The translations under genes and the position numbers were made by a program. A DNA stretch of 64,000 bases from Endozoicomonas elysicola (lineage in GTDB: Bacteria > Pseudomonadota > Gammaproteobacteria > Pseudomonadales > Endozoicomonadaceae), in contig NZ_JOJP01000001.1 in assembly GCF_000710775.1 (NCBI RefSeq), forward strand, positions 3,594,693 to 3,658,692, in the 5' to 3' direction. Under the pieces are notes generated by a model, which saw only the letters and a program-made list of their open reading frames with translations, was not told the DNA's origin and searched no databases. Of this stretch, positions 54,341 to 64,000 are shown piece after piece. Position 1 is the first letter of the stretch; the number at the start of each line of letters is the position of its first letter.

Positions 54341-54553
54341 CTATTCGATTCCCCCGGTTCAAACACATTATCTGTTTATTCTTCTTTACAGCTTAGAGTC
54401 TGTTCGTGATCTTTATGAGAAAGCATGAACGGCATATTGTCGCTTGCAGCTAATATAGAGATCATGAGTATGCTTTTAGGATGTATCACTCTAGAAGCAA
54501 GCATAGCTTTTGATGCCTGAGCACTCGACCTGAACAGACCAAATGACCAGAGA

Positions 54554-54787
54554 TCACACTTTTTTCCTGACCTCTGCAGCAGTGGCGTCATAAAACAGGT
54601 CATCATTTACTTCTGAAAGCGGATCTGTCTTGTCACCACCACCACAAATTACGCAGCTGTCTTTCAAGCCAAGGCTACTGAGACCGCCACAAGAGCCTTT
54701 AATCGGTTTATTGGCAAAAATTACACCCACTGCCATGGCGGCAATAAGCACAAGAAAAGTACAAAATGTAATCAGCATAATAGTCAT
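54554..54787 (-). CDS. nqrM: Na+-NQR maturation protein NqrM
   Basis: 77 residues. One membrane helix ([23 protein letters not shown]), then [21 protein letters not shown] with the conserved cysteines thought to deliver iron to the NqrD/NqrE site. The ATG at 54787 has a GGAGGA placed correctly upstream; starting at 54802 would put that site inside the gene. NqrM is usually encoded after nqrF with apbE. Here only apbE is adjacent, so the nqrA-F genes lie elsewhere. Confidence 0.9.
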   Translation of the reverse strand: MTIMLITFCTFLVLIAAMAVGVIFANKPIKGSCGGLSSLGLKDSCVICGGGDKTDPLSEVNDDLFYDATAAEVRKKV

Positions 54788-54874
54788 GACTGATTCCTCC
54801 ATTATTTACCATGAAATACCGCTATTTCAGGGGGTATCTGCAATCAAACTTTTGGTTGAAGCGGCTTTATTCGC

Positions 54875-55996
54875 TCATGGCTGTTCAACCAGATAAGGCT
54901 TGAAAGCCTCACTGGTTACAGTTTCAAATCCTTCATCCGTATAATAGGCAAAACGCGCAGCAATACCTAGCCGATTCGCCAGCTCAAGCCCTTTTTCATC
55001 ACCCAGCACCATAAACATGGTTGCCAGCGCATCGGCTCGTGCAGAAGTATCTGCAATAACCGCTACTTCGGCCACCCGCTTGGCTTCAGGCCAGCCAGTT
55101 ACCGGGTTGATTGTATGAGAGTAGCGCTGGCCATCAACCTCAAAAAAATTCAGGTAATCACCGGAAGTTGCCAGCGCTTTATCCAATGGCTCGACCAGTG
55201 CTGATATTCCATTTTTTCCCATTTCAGGGCCAATGACCGCCAACCGCCAGGGCTTTCCATTTGGCTTAACTCCCTGGACAGCAACTTCACCACCCACTTC
55301 TACAATAAAGTCTTCAATGCCCAGGGCTCTAATGGCGGCAGCTGCCTGATCAACACCATAGCCCTTGGCTATAGAACTCAGGTCAACAAACAGCTCCTTC
55401 TCGCGGGTCAGTGTAGAGTCTCCAATATCAGCTTTCAGACTCTGATAACCAACCTTGGTCCTGGCCTCGTTAATAGCCATTTCATCGGGAATATGACCCG
55501 GGTACTGGCTCTCAATCCATTTTACGAATTCTGGAGCATTTGCCAGTTCATGGGAGTCCTCATCACCCGGACTCTCCTTGACCGCTGCCCACTGTGTTGG
55601 ACCAAATCCCCAGAGATTGACCAGTGGACCAACAGTGATATCGTAAGCCCCATCAGACATATCAGAAATCGCCTGCGCTTCCTGAACAAGCTGAACAATA
55701 TCCTGCGATACCCTGAATGGTTCACCAACCGGAGAACGATTAAACTGCATCAGTTCAGAGTCAGACTTATAAGTAGACATTCTCTGATCCACATCAGCCA
55801 AGGCATCATATACAGCTTTGGAAACCTCTTTTACCGGATGAGTAAAAAGATTAGCGACATAGCTGACGTTATAGGTCGTTCCCATGATCTGTCCCTGAAA
55901 GCTGTAAAGCCTGGGTCGCGTACTTAACACCAGAAATACCACCAATAACAGAAAAATGGCAGGTAACAGTGATCGCTTTAGAGATCGGGAAAGCAA
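54875..55996 (-). CDS. apbE: FAD:protein FMN transferase
   Basis: 373 residues, ApbE family. The enzyme attaches FMN covalently to Thr residues of NqrB and NqrC in the periplasm. Seen: IMGTTYNVSYV, SDGAYDITVGPLVNLWGFGP, AKGYGVDQAAAAI, and the C-terminal YSHTINPVTGWP motif with the conserved His. The N-terminus (SLLPAIFLLLVVFLVLS) has no lipobox Cys, so it is probably held by an uncleaved membrane helix, unlike the many lipoprotein homologues. nqrM follows after 87 nt. Confidence 0.93.
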   Translation of the reverse strand: MLSRSLKRSLLPAIFLLLVVFLVLSTRPRLYSFQGQIMGTTYNVSYVANLFTHPVKEVSKAVYDALADVDQRMSTYKSDSELMQFNRSPVGEPFRVSQDIVQLVQEAQAISDMSDGAYDITVGPLVNLWGFGPTQWAAVKESPGDEDSHELANAPEFVKWIESQYPGHIPDEMAINEARTKVGYQSLKADIGDSTLTREKELFVDLSSIAKGYGVDQAAAAIRALGIEDFIVEVGGEVAVQGVKPNGKPWRLAVIGPEMGKNGISALVEPLDKALATSGDYLNFFEVDGQRYSHTINPVTGWPEAKRVAEVAVIADTSARADALATMFMVLGDEKGLELANRLGIAARFAYYTDEGFETVTSEAFKPYLVEQP

Positions 55997-56207
55997 GTGA
56001 AACTCCTGAAAAGTGGCTCAATACTGCATGGGTTAGCATCAGGCAGCTTCATAAAAAGAGTGTCAGGCTAAATGAAGGATAACGACCCGTGTCAACCGTC
56101 TACAAAAATGCGCTATGAAAGCTCGCCGTGAAAGCTGTATACCAAAACTTTGGCCGGATTCTAGCACCAGCTCAGGGGATAATCATCAGGGATTAAACGG
56201 AAACTGT

Positions 56208-56876
56208 TCAGGCAGTTACCCAGAGAATAACCGCATCATCCTCACTGGTTGAAACCAGAGCGTGCCCCATTTCTGCATCGTAATATGCACTGTCCCCTTC
56301 AAACAGTTCTATTGGCTGATAATACTCGGTATAGAGTTCAAGGCTGCCATGCAAAACCAGCAGAAACTCTTCGCCATCATGACGAACCCATTCCCGATAT
56401 TCATTAAACGACCTTGCTCTGACAGTGGTTCTATAAGGGATCATTTTTTTGCCGGAGAGCTCTGTAGCGAGCAACTCATGCTCATAGGTACTGGTTGGGT
56501 GGATACGCCCTTCTCCCTGACGCGTGACATCCCTGCGACCACCAGCAGAAACCGTTTTCTTAACCGGTGAGAACAGCTGAGGTATATCGATACCTAAACC
56601 ATTGACCAGCTTAGTCACTGCAGTAAAGGTTGGTGATATCTGTTCATTTTCGATTTTTGACAGGGTGGACCTGGCCAGACCGGTTCTCTGGCTTGCCTCT
56701 TCAAGCGTTAACTGCTGGCTCAGGCGAATCTCCCGAACGCGTTTTCCCAGCTCCAAAGGCGCTACAGAAGCTTCTGGCTGGCTTACACCAGCTGGGTCAA
56801 CCCCAACTTTTCGTGTTATGACTACAGCAGGCTTACGTTGCTGTTCCTGCTTAAGAAATTCCGTTGATCTCGGCAC
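56208..56876 (-). CDS. XRE-family transcriptional regulator with C-terminal cupin
   Basis: 222 residues. A variable N-terminus, an HTH_3 domain around residues 47-103 (LGKRVREIRLSQQLTLEEASQRTGLARSTLSKIENEQISPTF), and a cupin domain at 140-220 (EWVRHDGEEFLLVLHGSLELYT and GDSAYYDAEMGHALV). Such regulators bind palindromic operators and sense a small metabolite through the cupin. It is divergent from sdaA, and the intervening region carries repeated TTTCCTAT motifs. It may control serine/glycine catabolism and itself; this is inferred from position. Confidence 0.88.
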   Translation of the reverse strand: MPRSTEFLKQEQQRKPAVVITRKVGVDPAGVSQPEASVAPLELGKRVREIRLSQQLTLEEASQRTGLARSTLSKIENEQISPTFTAVTKLVNGLGIDIPQLFSPVKKTVSAGGRRDVTRQGEGRIHPTSTYEHELLATELSGKKMIPYRTTVRARSFNEYREWVRHDGEEFLLVLHGSLELYTEYYQPIELFEGDSAYYDAEMGHALVSTSEDDAVILWVTA

Positions 56877-56974
56877 TACTTCCCCCTTAACCCCTAGTCC
56901 TCAGAGGCTATTTTCTGCCATCTTGTGCACCATAATACAGGTAAATCAAGAAAAAACATTCCATGTGAAAACTT

Positions 56975-57137
56975 GTTTCCTATTGGAAACTTTTTTATTG
57001 ATGTAAAAGAAAGGTGTTGTTACGCTTTCCTATAAGTAAATAGGAAACTTATCGGTGAAACCAGTAAAAACATAGGAATTTCTGGTTGTATTCTGATTTT
57101 TACTAATCGATCGTTTGGTCAGTTTCCTATTGAAAAA
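56975..57137. promoter_or_regulatory. Cluster of TTTCCTAT operator-like repeats between the XRE regulator and sdaA
   Basis: The divergent 304-base region contains GTTTCCTATTGGAAAC (56975-56990), the inverted repeat TTTCCTAT / ATAGGAAA with a 6-nt spacer (57026-57047), a half-like ATAGGAA (57072-57078) and TTTCCTATTG (57123-57132). The repetition of one word in both orientations near both promoters is typical of a dedicated repressor, and the adjacent XRE-cupin gene is the obvious candidate. Binding is inferred. Confidence 0.65.
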
Positions 57138-57180
57138 TAACAAATAAATAGCCTCAAAGCAGATATCAATTGATGGAGTC

Positions 57181-58560
57181 ATGGCGATGGGCTTAAGTAT
57201 CCTTGATTTGTTCAAGATAGGCGTGGGACCATCCTCTTCCCATACGGTTGGACCGATGGTCGCTGCCAATCGCTTTCTTGAAACCCTCAAAGTGAAGGGA
57301 AATCTTGAGGATACCCACCAGATTCGTATTGAGCTTTATGGCTCTCTGGCCATGACTGGTGAGGGGCACGCCACTGACACTGCAATTATGTTGGGATTAA
57401 TCGGTGAAAAGCCTGACCAGCTTGACCCGGATCTGGCTCCCAGTCTCATTGATTCCATCCGTAAAACAAAACAGCTGAATCTCGCTGGTGATCATTTAAT
57501 CACTTTCATTGAAAGCCAGCATCTGCACTTCCTGCATGGCCACTCGCTACCCAAACACCCAAATGGCATGACGCTGAGAGCCTACGATGAGGCCGGTCTG
57601 GAACTTTTTCATGACAATTACTACTCCGTCGGTGGTGGCTTTGTCCTCAATGAACTAGAGACGGAACAGACATCTGCCAATAATGCCATTCAAGTCCCCT
57701 ACCCATTCAATAATGCGCAGGATCTTTTGGATATTGGGGATAGCTCCGGGCTGACTATTGCCGAGATTGTTCTTGAAAATGAAAAATTCCTGGGAAGAAC
57801 TGACAACATCCAACGTGATCTGTTAGCCATCTGGAAAGTAATGGACAACTGCATTAAACGGGGCTGCGAGCAAACCGGTATGCTTCCCGGGGGGTTGAAT
57901 GTAAGGCGTCGTGCTCATCAACTGCATCAAGAACTACTGAATCGCCCTGAAAACCTGAAGGATCATCTGGAAGTCATGGACTGGGTCAACCTTTTCGCCA
58001 TCGCCGTCAATGAGGAAAACGCCGTTGGAGGTCGCGTCGTAACAGCTCCCACCAATGGTGCTGCTGGCGTCATTCCCGCCGTGCTTGCCTATTACCACCA
58101 TTTTGTAAATGGCAGTGATGAAGAGGGTATCTGTACATTTCTATCCACTGCATCGGCGATTGGCATGCTGTATAAGAAGAATGCTTCTATCTCCGCTGCA
58201 GAGGTCGGATGCCAGGGAGAAATAGGTGTCGCCTGCTCCATGGCTGCCGGAGCACTCTGTGCAGTGATGGGTGGAAATAACCGCCAGATTGAAAATGCCG
58301 CTGAAATTGGTATGGAGCATAACCTGGGGTTGACCTGTGACCCTATTGCCGGACTGGTTCAGGTTCCCTGTATTGAACGAAATACCATGGGAGCAGTTAA
58401 GGCTATCAATGCAGCCCGTCTTGCTCTGAAAGGTGATGGTCAACATCGCGTATCTCTTGATGACGTTATTGAGACCATGCGCCAGACTGGTCTGGATATG
58501 CAGGATAAATACAAAGAAACTGCCACCGGGGGGCTGGCGGTCAATGTCGTGATGTGTTGA
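57181..58560 (+). CDS. sdaA: L-serine ammonia-lyase (iron-sulfur dependent)
   Basis: 459 residues, single-chain SdaA type. It deaminates L-serine to pyruvate and ammonia using a [4Fe-4S] cluster. Signature [15 protein letters not shown] at the N-terminus, [23 protein letters not shown] in the middle, and the cluster Cys region ([18 protein letters not shown] and [18 protein letters not shown]). ATG 57181 is close to its GGAG (2-nt spacing); ATG 57187 has better spacing and is a possible true start. It is followed by gcvP on the same strand after 155 nt, suggesting joint serine/glycine breakdown. Confidence 0.94.
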   Translation: MAMGLSILDLFKIGVGPSSSHTVGPMVAANRFLETLKVKGNLEDTHQIRIELYGSLAMTGEGHATDTAIMLGLIGEKPDQLDPDLAPSLIDSIRKTKQLNLAGDHLITFIESQHLHFLHGHSLPKHPNGMTLRAYDEAGLELFHDNYYSVGGGFVLNELETEQTSANNAIQVPYPFNNAQDLLDIGDSSGLTIAEIVLENEKFLGRTDNIQRDLLAIWKVMDNCIKRGCEQTGMLPGGLNVRRRAHQLHQELLNRPENLKDHLEVMDWVNLFAIAVNEENAVGGRVVTAPTNGAAGVIPAVLAYYHHFVNGSDEEGICTFLSTASAIGMLYKKNASISAAEVGCQGEIGVACSMAAGALCAVMGGNNRQIENAAEIGMEHNLGLTCDPIAGLVQVPCIERNTMGAVKAINAARLALKGDGQHRVSLDDVIETMRQTGLDMQDKYKETATGGLAVNVVMC

Positions 58561-58715
58561 GACAGTATTATCTACAGAAACAACTGCAACAAGAATACAG
58601 AAAAAGCACATTTGTCTTTTATCCCAATCACTGACAACAGATTCACAAGAACTCATTAGTCAGTCATAAAACGACTTTTATTAAAACCAACGTAAGAGCG
58701 AAACAGGACAACAAC

Positions 58716-61655
58716 ATGGCCGTTGAACACACTTCAGCCAGTCTGCCAACACTGACAGAGCTGGAAAATAACGATGCATTCACCCATCGTCATATTGGTT
58801 CCGACCAACTGGAACAGCAGGCCATGCTGGAGAGTATTGGACTCAACTCACTGGCTGAACTAATTGGGGAAACCGTTCCTGGCAGTATTCGACTGAATAA
58901 AGAGCTGGAGCTTCCTGCCGGGAAAACCGAAGCGCAGGCGCTCTCACAACTGCAGGCTCTGGCAAAGCAGAACACGGTCAATAAAACCTACATTGGCATG
59001 GGCTATTACAACACTGAAGTCCCGAACGTCATCCTTCGGAACCTGCTGGAAAACCCCGGTTGGTATACTGCCTATACCCCCTACCAACCAGAAATCTCCC
59101 AAGGCAGACTGGAAATGCTGCTCAATTTTCAGCAGATGGTCATGGATTTGACTGGCATGGACGTTGCCAATGCTTCCCTACTTGATGAAGCCACGGCTGC
59201 AGCCGAAGCCATGACATTGTGTTTAAGAAGTGTCGGACGTAATAAAGCCGCCAGCCAGACTTATTTTGTCGCCGACGACGTACACCCACAAACGATTGAT
59301 GTCATTAAAACCCGTGCACAGTGGCTGGGAATCAATATCATCGTAGGAACCCCCCATACAGAGCTTGTCAATCACGATGTCTTTGGTGCACAGCTTCAAT
59401 ACCCGGGTACTTATGGGAATATCACCGACATTGGCTCTATTGTCGAAATAGCTAAACAGCAGGGTGCCATGGTATCTGTAGCCAGCGACCTGCTGGCACT
59501 CACACTGCTTAAATCGCCCGGAGAGCTTGGAGCTGATATCGTTCTGGGCAACAGTCAACGTTTTGGGGTGCCCTTGGGTTTTGGTGGTCCTCATGCTGCA
59601 TTCTTTGCCACCACCAGCAAGCTGAAGCGCTCTGTACCAGGTCGAATCATCGGGGTATCCAAAGACAGTCGTGGCAACCCGGCATTGCGCATGGCCATGC
59701 AAACACGCGAGCAACATATCCGAAGAGAAAAGGCGACCTCTAACATTTGTACTGCCCAGGCTCTACTGGCGAATATGGCAGCGGCCTATGCCATTTATCA
59801 TGGCTCCGAAGGACTGAAGACCATTGCGGAACGAGTACATCGCCTCACCCGTATTCTCCATCACGGGCTGGTGGAAATGGGCTTCCAGTGTAATGATTCT
59901 TTTTTCGACACCTTGACGTTCAAGGTGGGCAGTGACCAGGAAACCATTATCCAACGAGCTTTGAAATATGGCTGCAACCTCCGCCAGATTGGCTCAGATC
60001 GCCTGGGTGTGAGCCTCGACGAAACCACTCGTTCTGAAGACTTGGTCAATCTGTTCAATATCTTTATGGGCGAAGGGAAGGAGCTGAATATTGCTTCTAT
60101 CGATCGACAGATTTCGGCCAATAACAGTCAACGAGCTCATACCCAGAAAGCCATCGGTCTGGCAGATGAACACCGCCGTACAGATGTTATTTTGAATCAT
60201 CCGGTTTTTAACAGTTACCACTCAGAAACCGACATGATGCGTTATTTGAAACAGCTGGAGAATAAAGACTATTCTCTGGTTCATGGCATGATTCCACTGG
60301 GCTCATGCACCATGAAACTCAATGCCGCCGCTGAAATGCTTCCTGTATCATGGCCAGAGTTTTCCAATATCCATCCCTTCACGCCAAAAGATCAGGTACC
60401 GGGTTACCTGACCATGATCCGGCAACTAGAAGAAGCTCTGGTAGAAATCACAGGCTATGACGCCATCTCCATGCAGCCCAACTCCGGAGCCCAGGGAGAA
60501 TATGCAGGCCTTCTGGCTATCCGTAATTATCAAAGGGCAAACCAACAGGAGCACCGCGATGTTTGCCTGATCCCTTCTTCCGCTCACGGCACTAATCCGG
60601 CCTCAGCGGCCATGCTGGGCATGAAAATTGTCATTGTTGCCTGTGATAACAACGGGAATGTGGATGTCGATGACTTGAAGACCAAAGCTGAAGAGTACAG
60701 TAGCCGCCTCTCTGCCTTGATGGTGACCTACCCATCAACTCACGGTGTATACGAAGAAGAGATTCGCACCATCTGCCAGATCATTCATGATAACGGTGGT
60801 CAGGTCTATATGGATGGAGCCAATATGAACGCATTGGTTGGTATCTCCCGCCCTGGTGATATTGGCTCTGATGTTTCACACCTGAACCTTCATAAAACCT
60901 TTGCTATCCCTCATGGTGGTGGTGGTCCAGGCATGGGCCCTATCGGGGTTAAGAGCCACCTGACACCTTACCTTCCAAATCATACGGTAAGTCCTATTGA
61001 AGGACACAATGAAGGCATTGGCGCTGTCTCTGCGGCACCATTTGGCAGCTCATCCATACTGCCTATCAGTTGGATGTACATCACCATGCTGGGTAGCAAG
61101 GGTTTAAGGGAGTCAACAGAGCTGGCCATCCTTCATGCCAACTACATGGCAAAACGGCTGGGCGATCATTATCAGATTCTCTATCAGGGCAGAAACAATC
61201 ATGTGGCTCACGAATGCATCATTGATATCCGCCCTATCAAAGAAGCCTTTGGCGTTACCGAAGAAGATATAGCAAAACGCCTTATGGATTATGGTTTCCA
61301 CGCCCCAACCATGTCTTTCCCGGTTGCTGGAACCCTGATGATAGAGCCAACCGAGTCTGAGTCCATGGAAGAAATAGACCGGTTTATTGACGCGATGATC
61401 TCAATCAGAAAGGAAATTGATCAGGTCGCCAGCGGAGCATGGCCAAAGGACAACAACCCCTTGGTAAATGCCCCACACACAATGAAAGACCTTGCAGAAG
61501 AGGAGTGGCATCATCCCTACAGCAGGAAAGTAGCGGCATTCCCTTCGCCATACAGCCATAAGGCAAAATACTGGCCTGCAGCTAATCGTATCGACAACGT
61601 TTATGGAGACCGTAACTTTATCTGCTCATGCCCAGATATCGAGGTTTATCAATAA
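58716..61655 (+). CDS. gcvP: Glycine dehydrogenase (decarboxylating), P-protein of the glycine cleavage system
   Basis: 979 residues, a full-length fused P-protein with two PLP-fold halves. It decarboxylates glycine and passes the aminomethyl group to the lipoyl arm of GcvH. The PLP Lys is in [16 protein letters not shown] (Lys727), followed by the typical glycine-rich GPGMGPIGV loop. N-terminal FTHRHIGSD and the FGGPHAAFF segment are normal. The H- and T-proteins are not in the window. The ribosome binding site is AGGAC, 8 nt before ATG. I looked for a glycine riboswitch in the 155-nt leader and saw none. Confidence 0.96.
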   Translation: MAVEHTSASLPTLTELENNDAFTHRHIGSDQLEQQAMLESIGLNSLAELIGETVPGSIRLNKELELPAGKTEAQALSQLQALAKQNTVNKTYIGMGYYNTEVPNVILRNLLENPGWYTAYTPYQPEISQGRLEMLLNFQQMVMDLTGMDVANASLLDEATAAAEAMTLCLRSVGRNKAASQTYFVADDVHPQTIDVIKTRAQWLGINIIVGTPHTELVNHDVFGAQLQYPGTYGNITDIGSIVEIAKQQGAMVSVASDLLALTLLKSPGELGADIVLGNSQRFGVPLGFGGPHAAFFATTSKLKRSVPGRIIGVSKDSRGNPALRMAMQTREQHIRREKATSNICTAQALLANMAAAYAIYHGSEGLKTIAERVHRLTRILHHGLVEMGFQCNDSFFDTLTFKVGSDQETIIQRALKYGCNLRQIGSDRLGVSLDETTRSEDLVNLFNIFMGEGKELNIASIDRQISANNSQRAHTQKAIGLADEHRRTDVILNHPVFNSYHSETDMMRYLKQLENKDYSLVHGMIPLGSCTMKLNAAAEMLPVSWPEFSNIHPFTPKDQVPGYLTMIRQLEEALVEITGYDAISMQPNSGAQGEYAGLLAIRNYQRANQQEHRDVCLIPSSAHGTNPASAAMLGMKIVIVACDNNGNVDVDDLKTKAEEYSSRLSALMVTYPSTHGVYEEEIRTICQIIHDNGGQVYMDGANMNALVGISRPGDIGSDVSHLNLHKTFAIPHGGGGPGMGPIGVKSHLTPYLPNHTVSPIEGHNEGIGAVSAAPFGSSSILPISWMYITMLGSKGLRESTELAILHANYMAKRLGDHYQILYQGRNNHVAHECIIDIRPIKEAFGVTEEDIAKRLMDYGFHAPTMSFPVAGTLMIEPTESESMEEIDRFIDAMISIRKEIDQVASGAWPKDNNPLVNAPHTMKDLAEEEWHHPYSRKVAAFPSPYSHKAKYWPAANRIDNVYGDRNFICSCPDIEVYQ

Positions 61656-61696
61656 GTTATAATTCACATTTAAAATAAACGATAGATCCACATAAG

Positions 61697-61731
61697 GCCC
61701 TTTGGTGACATATTGACCAAAGGGCTTTTTT
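61697..61731 (+). terminator. Intrinsic terminator after gcvP
   Basis: A perfect 10-bp stem (GCCCTTTGGT / ACCAAAGGGC), 9-nt loop and a run of six T. A textbook terminator, 41 nt after the gcvP stop. Confidence 0.93.
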
Positions 61732-62249
61732 GATACTTGGTTTTACCGATACTTATTATGGGCAATTGAATGCTGTCGATCAAAATTACCAACCTACCCG
61801 CTGCGAGTACATTCACACTGGATGATGCAGCAGTCAGTAACAACAAAACCATAAAGGCTCTAGATACTGCCTTAGCCTGCACTCAAGACCAATAACGATA
61901 CCGAAGCATCCTGGGCCTCACTGTCAGTAATATCCACAACAGTCAGGATCAGCACTTCTAAGTTGTCACTAGTGGTGGTGATATCATTATGGGATACCGC
62001 CCGAATGCTGTTGGTAATGTAACTCAACGAGTCTCCTTTAAAGCTGTTGATTTGTTTTCATTGGATAGTAATGATAAAGCCACTTTTAACAGATTGATAA
62101 ATAACAAAAACTTTAATCATGAGAAAAAACAATCATTGCTCCGGATTAATTTTATTTTTTTAAAGAGCAAAAGTTAATAATAAAGAAAAACCACTGAACT
62201 AAAATTAAATACCAAAAGAAAAGAATCATTTACCAGGGCAGGTAATATT
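61732..62249. other. Leader region of the adhesin gene, with possible adhesin-like remnants
   Basis: 518 bases. A plus-strand frame from 61770 (MLSIKITNLPAASTFTLDDA, stop near 61890) and a minus-strand stretch around 61880-61960 (LILTVVDITDSEAQDAS) have the Thr/Asp-rich look of adhesin repeats and may be decayed fragments. A 62-residue plus frame at 61989 is not convincing as a gene. From 62090 on the sequence is AT-rich and must hold the adhesin promoter; AGGGCAGGT lies 7-9 nt before its ATG. Confidence 0.35.
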
Positions 62250-64000
62250 ATGGATTCAGGCAGTGGATCACCAGTTATTGGATTTATTAAAGAAACTGGA
62301 TCACCAATTGAAATCACTGACAACAATGGAAATAAACGAGTTTTAAAGACAGGCGACCCTGTCTATTTAAATGATGTCATCCAAAATTTCACTGGCACAG
62401 AACTAATCATAGAGTTGGTTAATGGTCAATTAATCAATTTGGCGGCACAGCAACAAATTATTATCGGTGCAGATCTTCTGAATAATCTGGACCCTGCAAG
62501 TTCTGGCAAAGATAAAGCACAAAGTCAGGATGAGAGCCCAGTTCAGGAAAGAGAGTCATCGGTGCCAGAGCCTGAGGCTTCTTCAGATACCTCACCACCC
62601 GATGAAGAAGACAATACAAGCCGTCTGACTGAACAATATATTATTGAACGAGAAACTTCAGAAATAAACCCTGAACCAGATAGCTCTGAAACGTCAAACA
62701 CCACTGATCAGATTGACTCAGTAAATCAAAACAACGATGAATCTCTCTTTTCAACCGTTACTATTAATCAAAAACCTGAAATTTTAGATCAGAGTTTTAA
62801 TATCAATGAAAATATGCCCATAGATGGTTCTGCTATCGTGGGTGTGGTTATTGCCAGTGATCAGGGAAGCAGCCTGGGCCTCAGACATGCAATTATTGAC
62901 GGAAATGAAGATGGCCATTTTGCTATTGATCCTGACAGTGGTGAAATAAGCGTAGTTGGTGATCTTAATTATGAAGTAACTCCAAGTTATGCTCTAACAA
63001 TAGAAGTTACTGATACAGGTAACCTTTCCGAAACAGCAACCATTACTATTGATGTTAACGATCTTAACGAAACACCTGAACCTGTCAGTGACAGTGCATC
63101 GTTACAGGAAAACGAGAGCTTTGTGATCAATGTTCTTGCTAACGACACTGATGAGGATTTCACTGATGGCCCGGCTAATTTCAGCCTCGATAATGCCACT
63201 GTTATTGATAGCAATGGTATTCCAGTTACAGGGCAAGGCGTTGCAGGTATTGTTAACAACCAGTTAAGCTTTGCCCCCGGAACTGATTTTGATTACCTTG
63301 CAGCCGGAGAGACTGCAGCTGTCACCGTACGCTACCTGATGAGTGACGATGAGGGTCTAAGCGCCGATTCAACAGTCAGTATCATTATCACCGGCACCAA
63401 CGATGTGCCCACTATCACTGCGGCCACCGATGTCACTGGCGCCGTGACCGAGATTATGGATGGTGCCAGTGGCGAGAACAGTACGACTCTCTCCGACAGC
63501 GGCAGCTTCACCATCGCCGATGTCGACCTGACCGATGTGCAGACCGTCAGCATCACCTCCGACACCAGCGGGTACCTCGGCACCTTTACCCCGACGGTCA
63601 GCAACAACAGCATTAACGATGGCACCGGCCAGGTGGACTGGACCTTCAGCGTGCCCGATGCCGACATTGATTACCTGGCCAAAGACCAGGTGGTCACCCA
63701 GACCTACACGGTCACCATCAACGATGGCAACGGCGGCACCGTGGATCAGCAGGTCACCGTGACCATTACCGGCACCAACGACGTGCCCACCATCACTGCG
63801 GCCACCGATGTCACTGGCGCGGTCACTGAAATTGTCGACGGCGGTACCGGTGAAAATACCGCTACCCTATCCGACAGTGGTTCCTTTACCATCGCCGATG
63901 TGGATCTCACCGATGTGCAAACCGTCAGCGTCACTTCCGACACCAGCGGTTACCTCGGCACCTTCACCCCAACCGTCAGCAACAATACGACGGGGGATGG
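62250..64000 (+). CDS. Giant VCBS/cadherin-repeat adhesin with LapA-like N-terminal module (3' end outside window)
   Basis: 583 codons open to the right edge. Residues 10-80 ([18 protein letters not shown], then [15 protein letters not shown] and [14 protein letters not shown]) resemble the retention module of LapA-type type I secreted adhesins. Residues about 90-180 are an acidic Ser/Glu/Asp-rich linker. Residues about 185-275 form a cadherin-like domain ([29 protein letters not shown]). A non-repeat Ig-like domain follows, then VCBS-type repeats of 126 residues starting near residue 380 with the linker [16 protein letters not shown]. Such proteins mediate attachment and biofilm formation. 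A canonical LapG site (TAAG near residue 105) was not seen; the only N-terminal Ala-Ala is at 65-66. Confidence 0.85.
   Translation, partial: MDSGSGSPVIGFIKETGSPIEITDNNGNKRVLKTGDPVYLNDVIQNFTGTELIIELVNGQLINLAAQQQIIIGADLLNNLDPASSGKDKAQSQDESPVQERESSVPEPEASSDTSPPDEEDNTSRLTEQYIIERETSEINPEPDSSETSNTTDQIDSVNQNNDESLFSTVTINQKPEILDQSFNINENMPIDGSAIVGVVIASDQGSSLGLRHAIIDGNEDGHFAIDPDSGEISVVGDLNYEVTPSYALTIEVTDTGNLSETATITIDVNDLNETPEPVSDSASLQENESFVINVLANDTDEDFTDGPANFSLDNATVIDSNGIPVTGQGVAGIVNNQLSFAPGTDFDYLAAGETAAVTVRYLMSDDEGLSADSTVSIIITGTNDVPTITAATDVTGAVTEIMDGASGENSTTLSDSGSFTIADVDLTDVQTVSITSDTSGYLGTFTPTVSNNSINDGTGQVDWTFSVPDADIDYLAKDQVVTQTYTVTINDGNGGTVDQQVTVTITGTNDVPTITAATDVTGAVTEIVDGGTGENTATLSDSGSFTIADVDLTDVQTVSVTSDTSGYLGTFTPTVSNNTTGD
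63390..64000 (+). repeat. VCBS-type tandem repeat, 378-bp period (partial second unit)
   Basis: ACCGGCACCAACGA starts at 63390 and again at 63768, a period of 378 bases (126 codons). The second unit is cut by the window end at about 60 percent of its length. The two units share most of their DNA, such as CTGCGGCCACCGATGTCACT in both, so duplication is recent. The GC content is far above that of the preceding part of the gene. Confidence 0.85.

Noticed and set aside
58561..58715. Glycine riboswitch upstream of gcvP
   Set aside because: None of the conserved aptamer segments was found here or before sdaA.
61670..61882. 70-residue minus-strand frame
   Set aside because: Includes the gcvP terminator hairpin, so it is not a plausible gene.
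61989..62177. 62-residue plus-strand frame
   Set aside because: Low-complexity end, no ribosome binding site; more likely part of the adhesin leader or remnant.
1..64000. CRISPR array, phage genes or insertion sequence with transposase
   Set aside because: No regularly spaced direct repeats, no cas, integrase, capsid or transposase motif seen on either strand.

Overview
The window looks like a chromosome segment of a marine, host-associated gammaproteobacterium, most likely Endozoicomonas or a close relative (Oceanospirillales). This rests on the housekeeping genes (rpsB, map, glnD, sthA, nqrM, gcvP, cydABX), which read as gammaproteobacterial, and on low-GC, effector-like genes (two eukaryotic-type kinases, an ADP-ribosyltransferase-like protein, disordered proteins without signal peptides) set between them. 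The genus is an inference from general resemblance; no search was run.

Layout. 1-6.3 kb: the 5' part of rpsB (minus), a small disordered protein, then a glucosylglycerate (compatible solute) cluster: galU-phosphatase-gpgS on minus and a divergent GH13_18 phosphorylase. 6.8-11.8 kb: three secreted proteins of unknown function, two of them tandem paralogues. 12-20 kb: an AbgT transporter, map, dgoK, glnD and corA. In many gammaproteobacteria rpsB and map are immediate divergent neighbours and glnD follows map; here about 13 kb and about 1.3 kb separate them. 20-29 kb: a YbaK-type editing protein, brnQ, a three-gene envelope cluster (double retropepsin-like lipoprotein, inactive transglutaminase/7TM protein, ATP-grasp ligase) and a membrane GGDEF cyclase. 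29-34 kb: a 712-residue disordered/coiled-coil protein and a membrane coiled-coil protein. 34-37 kb: cydA-cydB-cydX. 37-42.4 kb: two protein kinases facing away from smrA and mdtJI. 42.5-48.2 kb: a MATE pump, a lipoprotein, a thioesterase and codBA. 48.6-52.7 kb: a secreted NlpC/P60-like protein that has lost its catalytic residues, and an ADP-ribosyltransferase-like protein. 52.9-61.7 kb: sthA, nqrM, apbE, an XRE-cupin regulator, sdaA and gcvP. 62.2-64 kb: the N-terminus of a giant repetitive adhesin that runs off the window.

Mobile and repeat content: one ERIC-like element (18.9 kb) and two inverted copies of a roughly 263-283 bp fold-back element (20.1 and 48.2 kb). Each fold-back copy starts within 5 bases of a stop codon, and the two copies differ by paired changes that keep the stems intact. 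No tRNA, rRNA, CRISPR array or transposase gene was seen.

Functionally the window combines core metabolism (UDP-glucose to glucosylglycerate, serine/glycine breakdown, NAD(P) balance, bd oxidase) with several candidate host-interaction genes. The strongest candidates for something undescribed are the covarying fold-back repeat, the dead NlpC/P60 protein, the ART-like protein, the secreted tandem paralogues and the adhesin with an abrupt GC step.
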